From the NCBI RefSeq assembly GCF_048773025.1, contig NC_133561.1, positions 34,748,001 through 34,812,000 of the forward strand: a DNA stretch of 64,000 nt, given 5' to 3'. The position numbers were made by a program, and so were the translations under genes. Positions 1 to 12,271 of the stretch are shown here, piece after piece. The notes under the pieces are model-generated. The model was given only the letters and a program-made list of their open reading frames with translations. It was not told where the DNA came from and did no database searches. The stretch is from Camelus bactrianus (Eukaryota; Chordata; Mammalia; Artiodactyla; Camelidae). The first letter of the stretch is position 1; every line of letters begins with the position of its first letter.

Positions 1-393
1 AAGATCGGCTTTCACACACACTTATCTCTCAGAACTGAGCATGTGAAGAGACTTTCGTTCATCTAGCACCAAGGGAACTGGTGGCAGGAGAAAATTTTTA
101 TCTGTTTTCTCTGTCTGTTTCCTAGTCTCGGTTTGAAGTTCCTGCAGTTTTCACTGTAAAACAGATTTGGAGCCAGTACTTCCCGATATAAATATATGCA
201 GTGGAGTTTGCTACTGAAAAGGAATTTTGTGTTCCCAAAAAGATAGGTGAAAGACGGCTTTCACACACAGTTATTTCTCAGAACTGAGTATGCGAAGAGA
301 CGTTCGTTCACCTAGCACCAAGGGAACGGTTTGCAGGAGAAATTTTTACTGTGCTTTCTTAGTCTGTTTCCTACTGCCGGTGTGAAGTTCCTG

Positions 394-413
394 CAGTTTT
401 CACTGTAAAACTG
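394..413. repeat. Inverted repeat CAGTTTT / AAAACTG with 6-base loop
   Basis: CAGTTTT at 394-400 and AAAACTG at 407-413 flank CACTGT. The 7-bp stem is complete in monomers reading AAAACTGAG. In monomers reading AAAACCGAG a GTTTT/AAAAC core of 5 bp remains. It overlaps the PstI-type CTGCAG site at 391-396. Confidence 0.75.
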
Positions 414-2902
414 AGTTGGAGCTAGTACCTACCCATATATATATACGGAGTGGAGTTGGCAACTGAAAAGAAACTTTGTGTTCCCAACAAGCTAGATGAT
501 GGACGGCTATCACACACAATTAACTCTCAAAACTCTGTATGTGGAGAGATGTTCGTTCATCTAGTCCCAAGGGAACGGGTTGCAGGAGAAACTTTTACTC
601 TTATTTTACAGTCTGTTTCCTAGTGCCGGTTTGAAGTTCCTGCAGTTTTCACTGTAAAACCGTGTTGGAGCTAGTAATTCCCCGTATATATGTATGGAGT
701 GGAGTTGGCAACTGAAAAGAAACTTTGTGTTCCCAACAAGATAGGTGAAGGACGGCTTTCACACACACTTATCTCTCACAACTGATCATGTGAAGAGACG
801 TTCATTCATCTAGCACCAAGGGAAATGTTTGCAGGAGAAACTTGTACTCTGCTTTCTCAGTGTGTTTCCTAGTGCCGGTTTGTAGTTCCTGCACTTTTCA
901 CTGTAATATAGAGTTGGGGCTTGTAACACCCCATATATATGTATGGAGTGGAGTTTTCAACTTAATAGAAACTATGGGTTCCCAACAAGATAGATGAAGG
1001 ACAGATTTCACACACATTTATCACTCAGAACTGAGCACTTGGAGAGACGTTCGTTCATCTAGCACCAAGGGAACGGGTTGCAGGAAAAACTTGTACTCTT
1101 CTTTCTCAGTCTTTTTCCTAGTACTGGTGAGAATTTCCTGCAGTTTTCACTGTAAAACCGACTTGGAGCTAGTACCAACCCATATATCTGTATGGAGTAG
1201 GGTTTGCAACTGAAAAGAATCTTTGTGTTCCCAACAAGCTAGATGAATTATGGCTTTCACACACAGTTATTTCTCAGAACTGAGCATGTGAAGAGACGTT
1301 CGTTCATCTAGCACCAATGGAACGGTTTGCAGGAGTAACTTTTACTCTGCTTTCTCAGTCTGTTTCTTAGTGTCGTTGTGAATTTCCTGCGTTTTTCACT
1401 GTAAAACCGAGTTGGAGCTAGTACCTCCCCATATATCTGTATGGATTGGTGTTTGCAACTGAAAAGAAACTTTGAGTTCCCAACAAGTTTTATTAAGGAC
1501 GGCTTTCACACAAATTTATCTCTCAGAAGTTAGCATGTGAGAGACGTTCGTTCATCTAACACCAAGGGAAAGTGTGGCAGGAGAAACTATTAATCTGGTT
1601 TCTCAGTCTGTTTCTTAGTGCCGGGTTGAAGTTCCTGCAGGTTTCACTGTAAAACTGAGTTGGATCTTGTACCTCCTCATATGTATGTATATAGTGGAGT
1701 TTAAACAGAAGAGAAACCTTGTGTTCCCAAAAAGCTAGGTGAAGGAAAGCTTTCACACACACTTTTTTTCTCAGAACTGAGCATGTGTAGAGACATTCGT
1801 TCATCTAGCTACAAGGGAAAGGTTTGCAGGAGAAACTTTTACTCTGGTTTCTCAGTCTGTTTCCTAGTGCCGTTTGAAGTTCCTGCAGTTTTCACTGTAA
1901 AACCGTGTTGGAGCAAGTACCTCCCCATATATCTGTATGGAGTGGAGTTGGCAACTGAAAAGAAACTTTGTGTTCCCAACAAGCTAGGTGAAGAAAGGCT
2001 TTCACACACAATTTTCTCTCAGAAATTAGCAAGTGGACAGACGTTCGTTCATCTAGCACCAAGGGAACGGGTGGCAGGAGAAACTTTTAATCTGGTTTCT
2101 CAGTCTGTTTCCTAGTGCCGGTTTGAAGTTCCTGCAGTTTTCACTGTAAAACAGATTTGGATCAAGTATTTTCCCATATATCTTTATGGATTGGAGTTGT
2201 CAACTGAAAAGTATCTTTGTGATCCCAACAAGCTAGGTTTGGGAAAGCTTTCACACACACTTATCTCTCTAAACTCAGTATGTGTAGAGACGTTCATTCA
2301 TCTAGCACCGAGGAACGGGTTGCAGGAGAAACTTTTACTCTGCTTTCTCAGGTTTTTTCTTAGTCCCTGTTTGAAATTGCTGCAGTTTTCACTGTAAAAC
2401 CGATTTGGAGCTTGTATCTCCCCATATAACTTTATGGAGTGGAGTTGGCAACTGAAAAGAAACTTTGTGTTCCCAACAACCTGGGTGAAGGAAGGCTTCC
2501 ACACACTTTTATCTCTGAGAAGTTAGCAATTGGACAGACGTTCGTTCATTTAGCACCAAGGGAACGGGTGACAGGAGAAACATGTACTCTGATTTCTCAG
2601 TCTGTTTCCTAGTGCTGGTGTGAATTTCCTGCAGTTTTCACTGTAAAACCGTGTAGGAGCTAGTACCTCCCCTTATATCTGTATGGAGTAGGTTTTGCAA
2701 CTGAAAAGAAACTTTGTGTTCCCAACAAGCTAGATGAAGGACGGCTTTCACACACACTTATCTCTCAGAACTGAGCATGTGGAGAGACGTTCGTTCATCC
2801 AGAAACATGGGAACGGGTTGCAGGAGAAACTTTTACTCTGCTTTCTCAGTCTGTTTCTTAGTGCCGTTGTGAAGTTCCTGCAGTTTTCACTTTAAAACCG
2901 AG

Positions 2903-3151
2903 TTGGAGCTAGTACCTCCCCATATATATGTATGGAGTGGAGTTTGCAACTGAAAAGAAACTTTGTATTCCCAACAAGCTGTATGAAGGACGGCTTTCAC
3001 ACACATTTCTCTCTGAGAAGTTAGCATGTGGAGAGACGTTCGTTCTTCTAGCACCAACGGAACGCGTTGCAGGGGAAACTTTTACCCTGTTTTCTCAGTC
3101 TGTTTCCTAGTGCCGGTGTGAAGTTCCTGCAGTTTTCACTGTAAAAATGAG
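2903..3151 (+). repeat. Reference monomer (249 bp) of the satellite
   Basis: This unit is given as a phase reference, counting from TTGGAG. Within it the GTACCTCC segment lies at about monomer positions 11-18 and the palindrome CATATATATG at 19-28 (2921-2930). The GAAACTTTG block, the CGGCTTTCACACAC block and the GTTCG...GGAACG block follow in that order. The PstI-type hexamer CTGCAG lies at 226-231 (3128-3133). The next monomer starts at 3152 with the diverged form TTGGAAATT. This copy is slightly off consensus in the GTTCG block, where it reads CTTCTA instead of the usual CATCTA. The phase is arbitrary; the true amplification boundary of the unit is unknown. Confidence 0.9.
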
Positions 3152-5276
3152 TTGGAAATTCTACCTCCCCTTATATATGTATGGAGTGTAGTTTGCAACT
3201 GAAAAGAAACTTTGTGTTCCCAACAAGCTAGGTGAAGGACGGCTTTCACACACACTTATCTCTCAAAACTGAGCATGTGGAGAGACTTTCGTTCATCTAG
3301 AACTAAGGGAACGGGTGGCAGGGGAAACTTTTAATCTTGTTTCTCAGTGTGTTTCCTAATGCCGGCTTGAAGTTCCTGCAGGTTTCACTGTAAAGCTGAG
3401 TTGGATCTTGTACCTCCTCATATGTATGTATGTAGTGGAGTTTGAAACGGAAGAGAAACTTTGTGTTCCCAAAAATCTAGGTGAAGGACGGCTTTCACAC
3501 ACACTTTTTTCTGAGAACTGAGCATGTGAAGAGACCTTCGTTCATCTAGCACCAATGGAACGGTTTGCAGGAGAAACTTTTACTCTGCTTTCTCAGTCTG
3601 TTTCCTAGTGCCGGTTAGAATTTCCTGCAGTATTCACTGTATAAAAGAGTTGGAGCTAGTACCTACCTATATATCTGTATGGAGTGGAGTTGACAACTGA
3701 AAAGAAAGTTTGTGTTCCCAAAAACCTAGGTGAAGAAAGGCTTTCACACACAATTTTCTCTCAGAACTTAGCAAGTTGACCGACTTTCTTTCATGTAGCA
3801 GCAAGGAAACGGGATTCTGGAGAAACTTTTACTCTGCTTTCTCAGTCTGTTTTCTAGTTCCGGTTTGAAATTCTTGCAGTTTTCACTGTAAAACAGAGAT
3901 GGATTTAGTACCTCCCCATATATATTTATGGAGTGGAGATTGCAATTGATTAGAAACTGTGTTCCCAACAGGCGAGGTGAAGGACGGCTTTCACACACAC
4001 TTATCTCTCAAAACTCAGTATGTGAAAAGACATTCGTTCATCTAGCACCAAGGGAACGGTTTGCAGGAGAAACTTTTACTGTGCTATCTCAGTCTCTTTC
4101 CTAGTGCCGGTTTGAAATTCCTGCAGTTTCCACTGTAAAACCGAGTTGGAGGTAGTACCTCCCCATATATCTGTACGGATTGGAGTTTGCAACTGAAAAG
4201 GAACTTTGTGTTCCCAACAAGCTGGGTGAAGGAAGGCTTTAACACACAATTATCTCTCAGAACTTAGCAATTGGACAGACGTTCGTTCATTTAGCAACAA
4301 GGGAACGGGTGACAGGAGAATCATGTACTCTGTTTTCTCAGTCTGTTTCCTACTGCCGGTGTGAAGTTCCTACTGTTTTCACTGTAAAACCGTGTCGGAG
4401 CTAGTTCATCCCCTTATATCTGTATGGAGTAGGGTTTGCAACTGAAAAGAAACTTTGTGTTCCCAACAAGCTAGATGAAGGACGGCTTTCACACACACTT
4501 ATCTCTCAGAACTGAGCATGTGGAGAGACGTTCGTTCATCTAGCAAAAAGGGAACGGTTTGAAGGAGAAACTTTTACTCCGCTTTCTCAGTCTGTTTCCT
4601 ACTGCCGGTGTGATGTTCCTGCAGTTTTCACTGTAAAACCGAGTTGGAGCTAGTACCTACCCATATATATATATGGAGTGGACTTGGCAACTGAAAAGAA
4701 TCTTTGTGTTCCCAACAAGCTAGATGAAGGATGGCTATCACACACAATTATCTCTCAAAACTCAGTATGTGGAGAGATGTTCGTTCATCTAGTCCCAAGG
4801 GAACGGGTTGCAGGAGAAACTTATACTCTTCTGTTTCAGTCTGTTTCCTAGTGCCGGTTTGAAGTTCCTGCAGTTTTCAATGTAAAACCTAGTTGGAGCT
4901 AGTACCTACCCATATATATATATGGAGTGGAGTTGGCAACTGAAAAGAATCTTTGTGTTCCCAACAAGCTAGATTTCGGACGGCTTTCACACTCACTTAT
5001 CTCTCAAAACTTAGTACGTGGAGAGACCTTCGTTCATCTAGCACCAAGGGAACGGGATGCCGTAGAAATTTTACTCTGCTTTATTAGTCTGTTTCCTAGT
5101 GCCTGTTTGAAGTTCCTGCAGTTTTCAATGTAAAACCTAGTTGGAGCTAGTACCTCCCCATATATATGTATGGAGTTGATTTTGCAACTGAAAAGCAACT
5201 TTGTGTTCCCAACAAGCTAGGAGTAGGACGACTTTCACACACTATTATTTCTCAGAACTTAGCAAGTGGACAGAAA

Positions 5277-5304
5277 TTCGTTCATCTAGCACCAAGGGAA
5301 CGGG
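5277..5304 (+). other. Conserved TTCGTT ... GGAACGGG block (CENP-B-box-like halves), example copy
   Basis: TTCGTT lies at 5277-5282 and GGAACGGG at 5297-5304, separated by 14 bases (CATCTAGCACCAAG). The block recurs, with some variation, in most monomers. The mammalian CENP-B box is YTTCGTTGGAARCGGGA, so the two outer halves are recognisable but separated, and one purine is missing before CGGG. The essential contiguous pattern (TTCG, four bases, A, two bases, CGGG) is not met. This is a resemblance only; I make no claim that CENP-B binds. Confidence 0.35.
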
Positions 5305-6636
5305 TTGCCGGAGAAATTTTTACTCTGCTTTCTCAGTCTGTTTCCTAGTTCCGGTTTTATGTTCCTGCAGTTTTCACTGTAAAACGGAGTAGTAGGTAGT
5401 ACCTCCCCATATAATTGTATGGAGTTGAGTTTGCAACTGAAAAGAAACTTTGTGTTCCCAACAAGCTAGATGAAGGACGGTTTTCACACACATTTATCTC
5501 TCTAAACCCAGTATGTGTAGAGACGTTCATTCATCTTGCACCAAGGGAACGGTTTGCAGGAGAAACTTTTACTCTGCTTTCTCAGTCTTTTCCTTAGTCC
5601 CTGTTTGAAGTTGCTTCAGTTTTCCCTGTAAAACGGTTTTGGAGCTTGTACCTCCACATAAAACATTATGGAGTGGAGTTGGCAACTGAAAAGTAACTTT
5701 GTGTTCCCAACAAGCTTGGTGAAGAACGGCTTTCACACACAATTATTTCTCAGAATTTAGCAAGTGGACAGAAGTTCGTTCATATAGCACCAAAGGAACG
5801 GTTGGCCGGAGAAACTTTTACTCTGCTTTCTCAGTCTGTTTCCTAGTTCCGGTTTGTATTTCCTGCAGTTTTCACTGTACAATTGATTTGGAGCAAGTAA
5901 CTCCCCATATAGATGTATGGAGTGGAGTTTGCAGCTGAAAAGAAACTTTGTGTTCCCAACAAGCTAGAAGACGGACGGCTTTCACACACACTAATCCCTC
6001 AAAACTCAGTACGTGGAAAGACGTTCGTTCATGTAGCATCAAGTGAATGGGTGGCAGGAGAAAATTTTTTTCTGGTTTCACAGTCAATTTCCTAGTGCCG
6101 GTTTGAATTTCCTGCAGTTTTTAATGTAAAACCGATTTGGAGCTAGTATCTCCCCATATATATGTATGGAGTTGACTTTGCAACTGAAAAGAAACTTTGT
6201 GTTCTCAACAAGGTAGATGAAGGACGGCTTTCACACAGACTTATCTCTCTAGACTCAGTATTTGTAGAGACGTTCATTCATCTTGCACCAAGGGAACGGT
6301 TTGCAGGAGAAACTTTTACTCTACTTTCTCAGTCTTTTTCTTAGTCACTGTTTGAAGTTGCTGCAGTTTTCACTGCAAAATAGTTTTGGAGCCTGTACCT
6401 CCCCATGTAACTATATGGAGTGGAGTTTGCAACTGAAAAGCAACTTTGTGTTCCCAACAAGCTTGGTGAAGAAAGGCTTTCACACAGAATTATTTCTCAG
6501 AAATTAGAAAGTGGACAGAAGTTCGTTCCTATAGCACCAAGGGAACGGGTAGCAGGAGAAAATTTTACTCTGCATTCTCAGTCTGTTTCCTAGTGCCGGT
6601 TTGAATTTCCTGCATTTTTCACTGTAAACCCAAGTA

Positions 6637-6651
6637 GGAGGTAGTACCTCC
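6637..6651. repeat. Near-perfect palindrome GGAGGTA-G-TACCTCC
   Basis: Seven-base arms around a single central G form a perfect inverted repeat. The same 15-mer occurs in other monomers of this subtype, for example 4148-4162, 9123-9137 and 10864-10878. The commoner form, GGAGCTAGTACCTCC, keeps only part of the symmetry. It sits immediately before CATATATATG, so the segment is dense in dyad symmetry. Confidence 0.8.
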
Positions 6652-8789
6652 CCATATATATGTATGGAGTGGAGTTTGCAACTGAAAAGTAACTTTGTGT
6701 TCCCAACAAGCTATTTGAAGTTCGGCTTTCAAACACACTTATCTCTCAGAACTGAGCATGTGAAGAGACTTTCGTTCATCTAGCACCAAGGGAATTGGAG
6801 GCAGGAGAAAATTTTTATCTGGTTTCTCTGTCTGTTTCCTAGTGCCGGTATGAAGTTCCTGCAGTTTTCACTGTAAAACAGAGTTGGAGCCAGTACTTCC
6901 CATATAAATATATGCAGTGGAGTTTGCTACTGAAAGGATATTTGTGTTACCAAAAAGATAGGTGAAAGACGGCTTTCACACACAGCTATTTCTCAGAACT
7001 GAGCATGCGAAGATACGTTCGTTCATCTAGCACCAAGGGAACGGTTTGCAGGAGAAACTTTTACTCTGCTTTCTCAGTCTTATTCTTACTCCCTGTTTGA
7101 AGTTGTTGCAGTTTTCACTGTAAAACCGTTTTGGAGCTGGTACCTCCCCATATAACATTAGCAGTGGTGTTGGAAACTGAAAAGTAACTATGTGTTCCCA
7201 ACAAGCTTTGTGAAGAAAGTCTTTCACACTCAATTATTTCTCAGAACTTAGAAATTGGACAGAAGTTCGTTCCTAAAGCACCAAGGGAACGGGTTGCAGG
7301 AGAAACTTTTACTCTGTTTTCTCAGTCTGTTTCCTAGTGCCGGTTTGAATTTCCTGCATTTTTCACTGTAAACCCAAGTAGGAGGAAGTACCTCCCCATA
7401 TATATGTATGGAGTGGGGTTTGCAAATGAAAAGTAACTTTGTGTTCCCAACTATGTAGTTGAAGTTCGGCTTTCACACACACTTATCACTCAGAACTGAG
7501 CATGTGAAGAGACTTTCGTTCATCTAGCACCAAGTGAACTGGTGGCAGGAGAAAATTTTTATCTGGTTTCTCTGTCTGTTTCCTAGTGCAGGTTTGAAGT
7601 TCCTGCAGTTTTCACTGTAAAACAGAGTTGGAGCCAGTACTTCCCCATATAAATATATGCAGTGGAGTATACTACTGAAAAGGAACTTTGTGTTCCCAAA
7701 AAGATAGGTGAAAGACGGCTTTCACACACAGTTATTTCTCAAAACTGAGAATGCGAAGAGACGTTCATTCATCTAGCACCAAGGGAACGGTTTGCAGGAG
7801 AAACTTTTACTCTGCTTTCTCAGTCTCTTTCCTACTGCCGGTGTGAAGTTCCTGCAGTTTTCACTTTAAAACCGAGTTGGAGCTTGTACCTACCCACATA
7901 TATGTATGGAGAGGAGTTGGCAACTGAAAAGAAACTTTGTGTTCCCAACAAGCTAGATGAAGGACGGCTATCACACACACTTATCTCTCAAAACTCAGTA
8001 TATGGAGAAATGTTCGTTCATCTAGTCCCAAGGGAACGGGTTGCATGAGAAACTTTAACTCTTCTTTTTCAGTCTCTTTCCTAGTGCCGGTTTGTAGTTC
8101 CTGCAGTTTTCACTGTAAAATTGAGTTGGAGCAAGTAAATCCCCATATATATGTATGGAGTGGAGTTTGAAGCTGAAAAGGATTTTTGTGTTCCCAACAA
8201 GCTAGATTTCGCACGGCTTTCACACTCAGTTATCTCTCAAAACTTAGTACGTGGAGAGACCTTCGTTCATCTAGCACCAAGGGAACGGGTTGCCGGAGAA
8301 ACTTTTACTCTGCTTTCTCAGTCTGTTTCCTAGTGCCGGTTTGAAGTTCCTGCAGTTTTCAATGTAAAACCTAGTTGGAGCTAGTACCTCCCCATATATA
8401 TGTATGGAGTGGAGTTGGCAACTGAAAAGTAACTTTGTATTCCCAACAAGCTAGTTGAAGATCGGCTTTCACACACACTTATCTCTCAGAACTGAGCATG
8501 TGAAGAGACTTTCGTTCATCTAGCACCAAGGGAACTGGTGGCAGGACAAAATTTTTATCTGGTTTCTCTGTCTGTTTCCTAGTGCCCGTTTGAAGTTACT
8601 GCAGTTTTCACTGTAAAACTGTGTTGGAGCAAGTACTTCCCCATATAAATATATGCAGTGGAGTTTGCTACTGAAAAGGAGCTTTGTGTTCTCAAAAAGA
8701 TAGGTGAAAGACGGCTTTCACACACAGTTATTTCTCAGAACTGATCATGCGAAGAGACGTTCGTTCATCTAGCACAAAGGGAATTGTTT

Positions 8790-10530
8790 GCAGGAGAAAC
8801 TTTTACTCTGCTTTCTCAGTCTTTTTCTTAGTCCCTGTTTGAAGTTGTTGCAGTTCTCACTGTAAAACCGTTTTGGAGCTTGTACCTCCCCATATAACTT
8901 TAGCAGTGGTGTTGGCAACTGAAAAGTAACTTTGTGTTCCCAACAAGCTTGGTGAAGAAAGGCTTTCACACACAATTATTTGTCAGAACTTAGCAAGTGG
9001 ACAGAAGTTCGTTCATATAGCACCAAGGGAACGTGTTGCAGGAGAAACTTTTATTCAGCTTTCTCAGTCTGTTTCCTAGTGCCGGTTTGAATTTCCTGCA
9101 GTTTTCACTGTAAACCCAAGTAGGAGGTAGTACCTCCCCATATATATGTATGGAGTGGGATTTGCAACTGAAAAGTAACTTTGTATTCCCAACAAGCTAG
9201 TTGAAGTTCGGCTTTCACACACACATATCTCTCAGAACTGAGCATGTGAAGAGACTTTCCTTCATCTAGCACCAAGGGAACTGGTGGCAGGAGAAAATTT
9301 TTATCTGGTTTCTCTGTCTGTTTCTTAGTGCCGGTTTGAAGTTCCTGCAGTTTTCACTGTAAAACAGAGTTGGAGCCAGTACTTCCCCATATAAATATAT
9401 GCAGTGGAGTTTGCTACTGAAAAGGAACTTTGTGTTCCCAAAAAGATAGGTGAAAGACGGCTTTCACACACAGTTATTTCTCAGAACTGAGCATGTGTAG
9501 AGACGTTCATTCATCTTGCAGCAAGGGAACGGGTTGCAGGAGAAACTTTTACTCTGCTTTCTCAGTCTTTTTCTTAGTCCCTGTTTGAAGTTGTTGCACT
9601 TTTCACAGTAAAACCGTTCTGGAGCTTGTACCTCCCCATATAACATTAGCAGTGGTGTTGGCAACTGAAAAGTAACTTTGTGTTCCCAACAAGCTTGGTG
9701 AAGAAAGGCTTTCACACACAATTATTTCTCAGAACTTAGAAAGTGGACAGAAGTTCGTTCCTATAGCACCAAGGGAACGGGTTGCAGGAGAAACTTGTAC
9801 TCTACTTTCTCAGTCTGTTTCCTACTGCCGGTGTGAAGTTCCTGCAGTTTTCACTTTAAAACCGAGTTGGAGCTAGTACCTACCCATATATATGTATGGA
9901 GTGGGGTTGGCAACTGAAAAGAAACTTTGTGTTCCCAACAAGCTACATGAAGGACGGCTATCACACACAATTATCTCTCAAAACTCAGTATGTGGAGAGA
10001 TGTTCGTTCATCTAGTCCCAAGGGAACGGGTTGCAGGAGAAACTTTTACTCTTCTTTTTCAGTCTCTTTCCTAGTGCCGGTTTGTAGTTCCTGCAGTTTT
10101 CACTGTAAAATTGAGTTGGAGCAAGTTACTCCCCATATATATGTATGGAGTGGAGTTTGCAGCTGAAAAGAATATTTGTGTTCCCAACAAGCTAGAATTC
10201 GGACGGCTTTCACACTCACTTATCTCTCAAAACTTAGTAAGTGGAGAGACCTTAGTTCATCTAGCACCAAGGGAACGGGTTGCCGGAGAAACTTTTACTC
10301 TGCTTTCTCAGTCTGTTTCCTAGTGCCGGTTTGAAGTTCCTGCAGTTTTCAATGTAAAACCTAGTTGGAGCTAGTACCTCCCCATATATATGTATGGAGT
10401 TGACTTTGCAACTGAAAAGAAACTTTGTGCTCCCAAAAAGTTAGGTGAAGGACGGCTTTCACACAGATTTATCTCTCTAAACTCAGTATGTGTAGAGACG
10501 TTCATTCATTTTGCACCAAGGGAACGGGTT
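8790..10530. repeat. Nested 7-monomer repeat (1,741 bp), first unit
   Basis: Within HOR family A copy 1, the sequence repeats with a period of about 1,741 bp. The GAATTC site at 10195 recurs at 11936, the GGGATTTGCAACTG monomer near 9,150 recurs near 10,890, and the GCAGCAAGGG variant near 9,517 recurs near 11,258. The unit alternates blocks of 4 and 3 monomers between CATTAGCAGTGG-type and CTTTAGCAGTGG-type monomers. Its right edge lies in the CACCAAGGGAACGG block near 10,530. Confidence 0.7.
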
Positions 10531-12271
10531 GCAGGAGAAACATTTACTCTGCTTTCTCAGTCTTTTTCTTAGTCCCTGTTTGAAGTTGTTGCAGTTCTCA
10601 CTGTAAAACCGTTTTGGAGCTTGTACCTCCCCATATAACTTTAGCAGTGGTGTTGGCAACTGAAAAGTAACTTTGTGTTCCCAACAAGCTTGGTGAAGAA
10701 AGGCTTTCACACACAAGTATTTGTCAGAATTTAGCAAGTGGACAGAAGTTCGTTCATATAGCACCAAGGGAACGGGTTGCAGGAGAAACTTTTATTCTGC
10801 TTTCTCAGTCTGTTTCCTAGTGCCGGTTTGAATTTCCTGCAGTTTTCACTGTAAACCCAAGTAGGAGGTAGTACCTCCCCATATATATGTATGGAGTGGG
10901 ATTTGCAACTGAAAAGTAACTTTGTATTCCCAACAAGCTAGTTGAAGTTCGACTTTCACACACACATATCTCTCAGAACTGAGCATGTGAAGAGACTTTC
11001 CTTCATCTAGCACCAAGGGAACTGGTGGCAGGAGAAAATTTTTATCTGGTTTCTCTGTCTGTTTCTTAGTGCCGGTTTGAAGTTCCTGCAGTTTTCACTG
11101 TAAAACAGAGTTGGAGCCAGTACTTCCCCATATAAATATATGCAGTGGAGTTTGCTACTGAGAAGGAACTTTGTGTTCCCAAAAAGATAGGTGAAAGACG
11201 GCTTTCACACACAGTTATTTCTCAGAACTGAGCATGTGTAGAGACGTTCATTCATCTTGCAGCAAGGGAACGGGTTGCAGGAGAAACTTTTACTCTGCTT
11301 TCTCAGTCTTTTTCTTAGTCCCTGTTTGAAGTTGTTGCACTTTTCACAGTAAAACCGTTCTGGAGCTTGTACCTCCCCATATAACATTAGCAGTGGTGTT
11401 GGCAACTGAAAAGTAACTTTGTGTTCCCAACAAGCTTGGTGAAGAAAGGCTTTCACACACAATTATTTCTCAGAACTTAGAAAGTGGACAGAAGTTCGTT
11501 CCTATAGCACCAAGGGAACGGGTTGCAGGAGAAACTTTTACTCTACTTTCTCAGTCTGTTTCCTACTGCCGGTGTGAAGTTCCTGCAGTTTTCACTTTAA
11601 AACCGTGTTGGAGCTAGTACCTACCCATATATATGTATGGAGTGGGGTTGGCAACTGAAAAGAAACTTTGTGTTCCCAACAAGCTACATGAAGGACGGCT
11701 ATCACACACAATTATCTCTCAAAACTCAGTATGTGGAGAGATGTTCGTTCATCTAGTCCCAAGGGAACGGGTTGCAGGAGAAACTTTTACTCTTCTTTTT
11801 CAGTCTCTTTCCTAGTGCCGGTTTGTAGTTCCTGCAGTTTTCACTGTAAAATTGAGTTGGAGCAAGTTACTCCCCATATATATGTATGGAGTGGAGTTTG
11901 CAGCTGAAAAGAATATTTGTGTTCCCAACAAGCTAGAATTCGGAAGGCTTTCACACTCACTTATCTCTCAAAACTTAATAAGTGGAGAGACCTTCGTTCA
12001 TCTAGCACCAAGGGAACGGGTTGCCGGAGAAATTTTACTCTGCTTTCTCAGTCTGTTTCCTAGTGCCGGTTTGAAGTTCCTGCAGTTTTCAATGTAAAAC
12101 CTAGTTGGAGCTAGTACCTCCCCATATATATGTATGGAGTTGACTTTGCAACTGAAAAGAAACTTTGTGCTCCCAAAAAGTTAGGTGAAGGACGGCTTTC
12201 ACACAGATTTATCTCTCTAAACTCAGTATGTGTAGAGACGTTCATTCATTTTGCACCAAGGGAACGGGTTG
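10531..12271. repeat. Nested 7-monomer repeat (1,741 bp), second unit
   Basis: This is a near-identical tandem copy of the preceding 1,741-bp unit. Small differences include ACCTTAGTTCATC at about 10,250 against ACCTTCGTTCATC at about 11,990. A partial third unit continues to about 13,190, after which the sequence departs (GTGGATAGAAG against GTGGACAGAAG). The same nested series reappears in HOR family A copy 3 from about 24,440 to 28,840, at an offset of 15,649 bp. Confidence 0.7.

Larger units (their letters stand above)
1..7026. repeat. Divergent monomeric satellite segment (about 28 monomers)
   Basis: This stretch holds the same monomer, but neighbouring units differ at many positions and I find no long near-identical tandem copy inside it. 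Individual monomers match subtypes used later. The first two (about 1-420) look like the GATCGGC and TATATGCAGTGG types of family A. The unit around 660-900 has the CTCCCCGTATATATG form seen at 48.6 and 52.1 kb, and the unit around 914 has the TTGGGGC / ATGGGTTCCC form. A weak 7-monomer relationship is visible, since TTAGCAATTGGACAG at 2523 recurs at 4264, 1,741 bp later. A 3-monomer relationship links about 5,470-5,760 with 6,215-6,510. The higher divergence suggests an older part of the array, less homogenised than what follows. Confidence 0.75.

Noticed and set aside
2921-2930. TATATA inside CATATATATG as a promoter TATA box
   Set aside because: It is present in nearly every monomer with no gene downstream and is better read as part of the dyad segment.
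3000-3010. CA microsatellite (CACACACAC) in the CGGCTTTCACACAC block
   Set aside because: Only three to five CA units, fixed as part of the monomer consensus, with no expansion noticed.
5277-5304. Functional CENP-B box
   Set aside because: The two halves are 14 bases too far apart and the required contiguous core (TTCG, four bases, A, two bases, CGGG) is absent; it is kept only as a resemblance.
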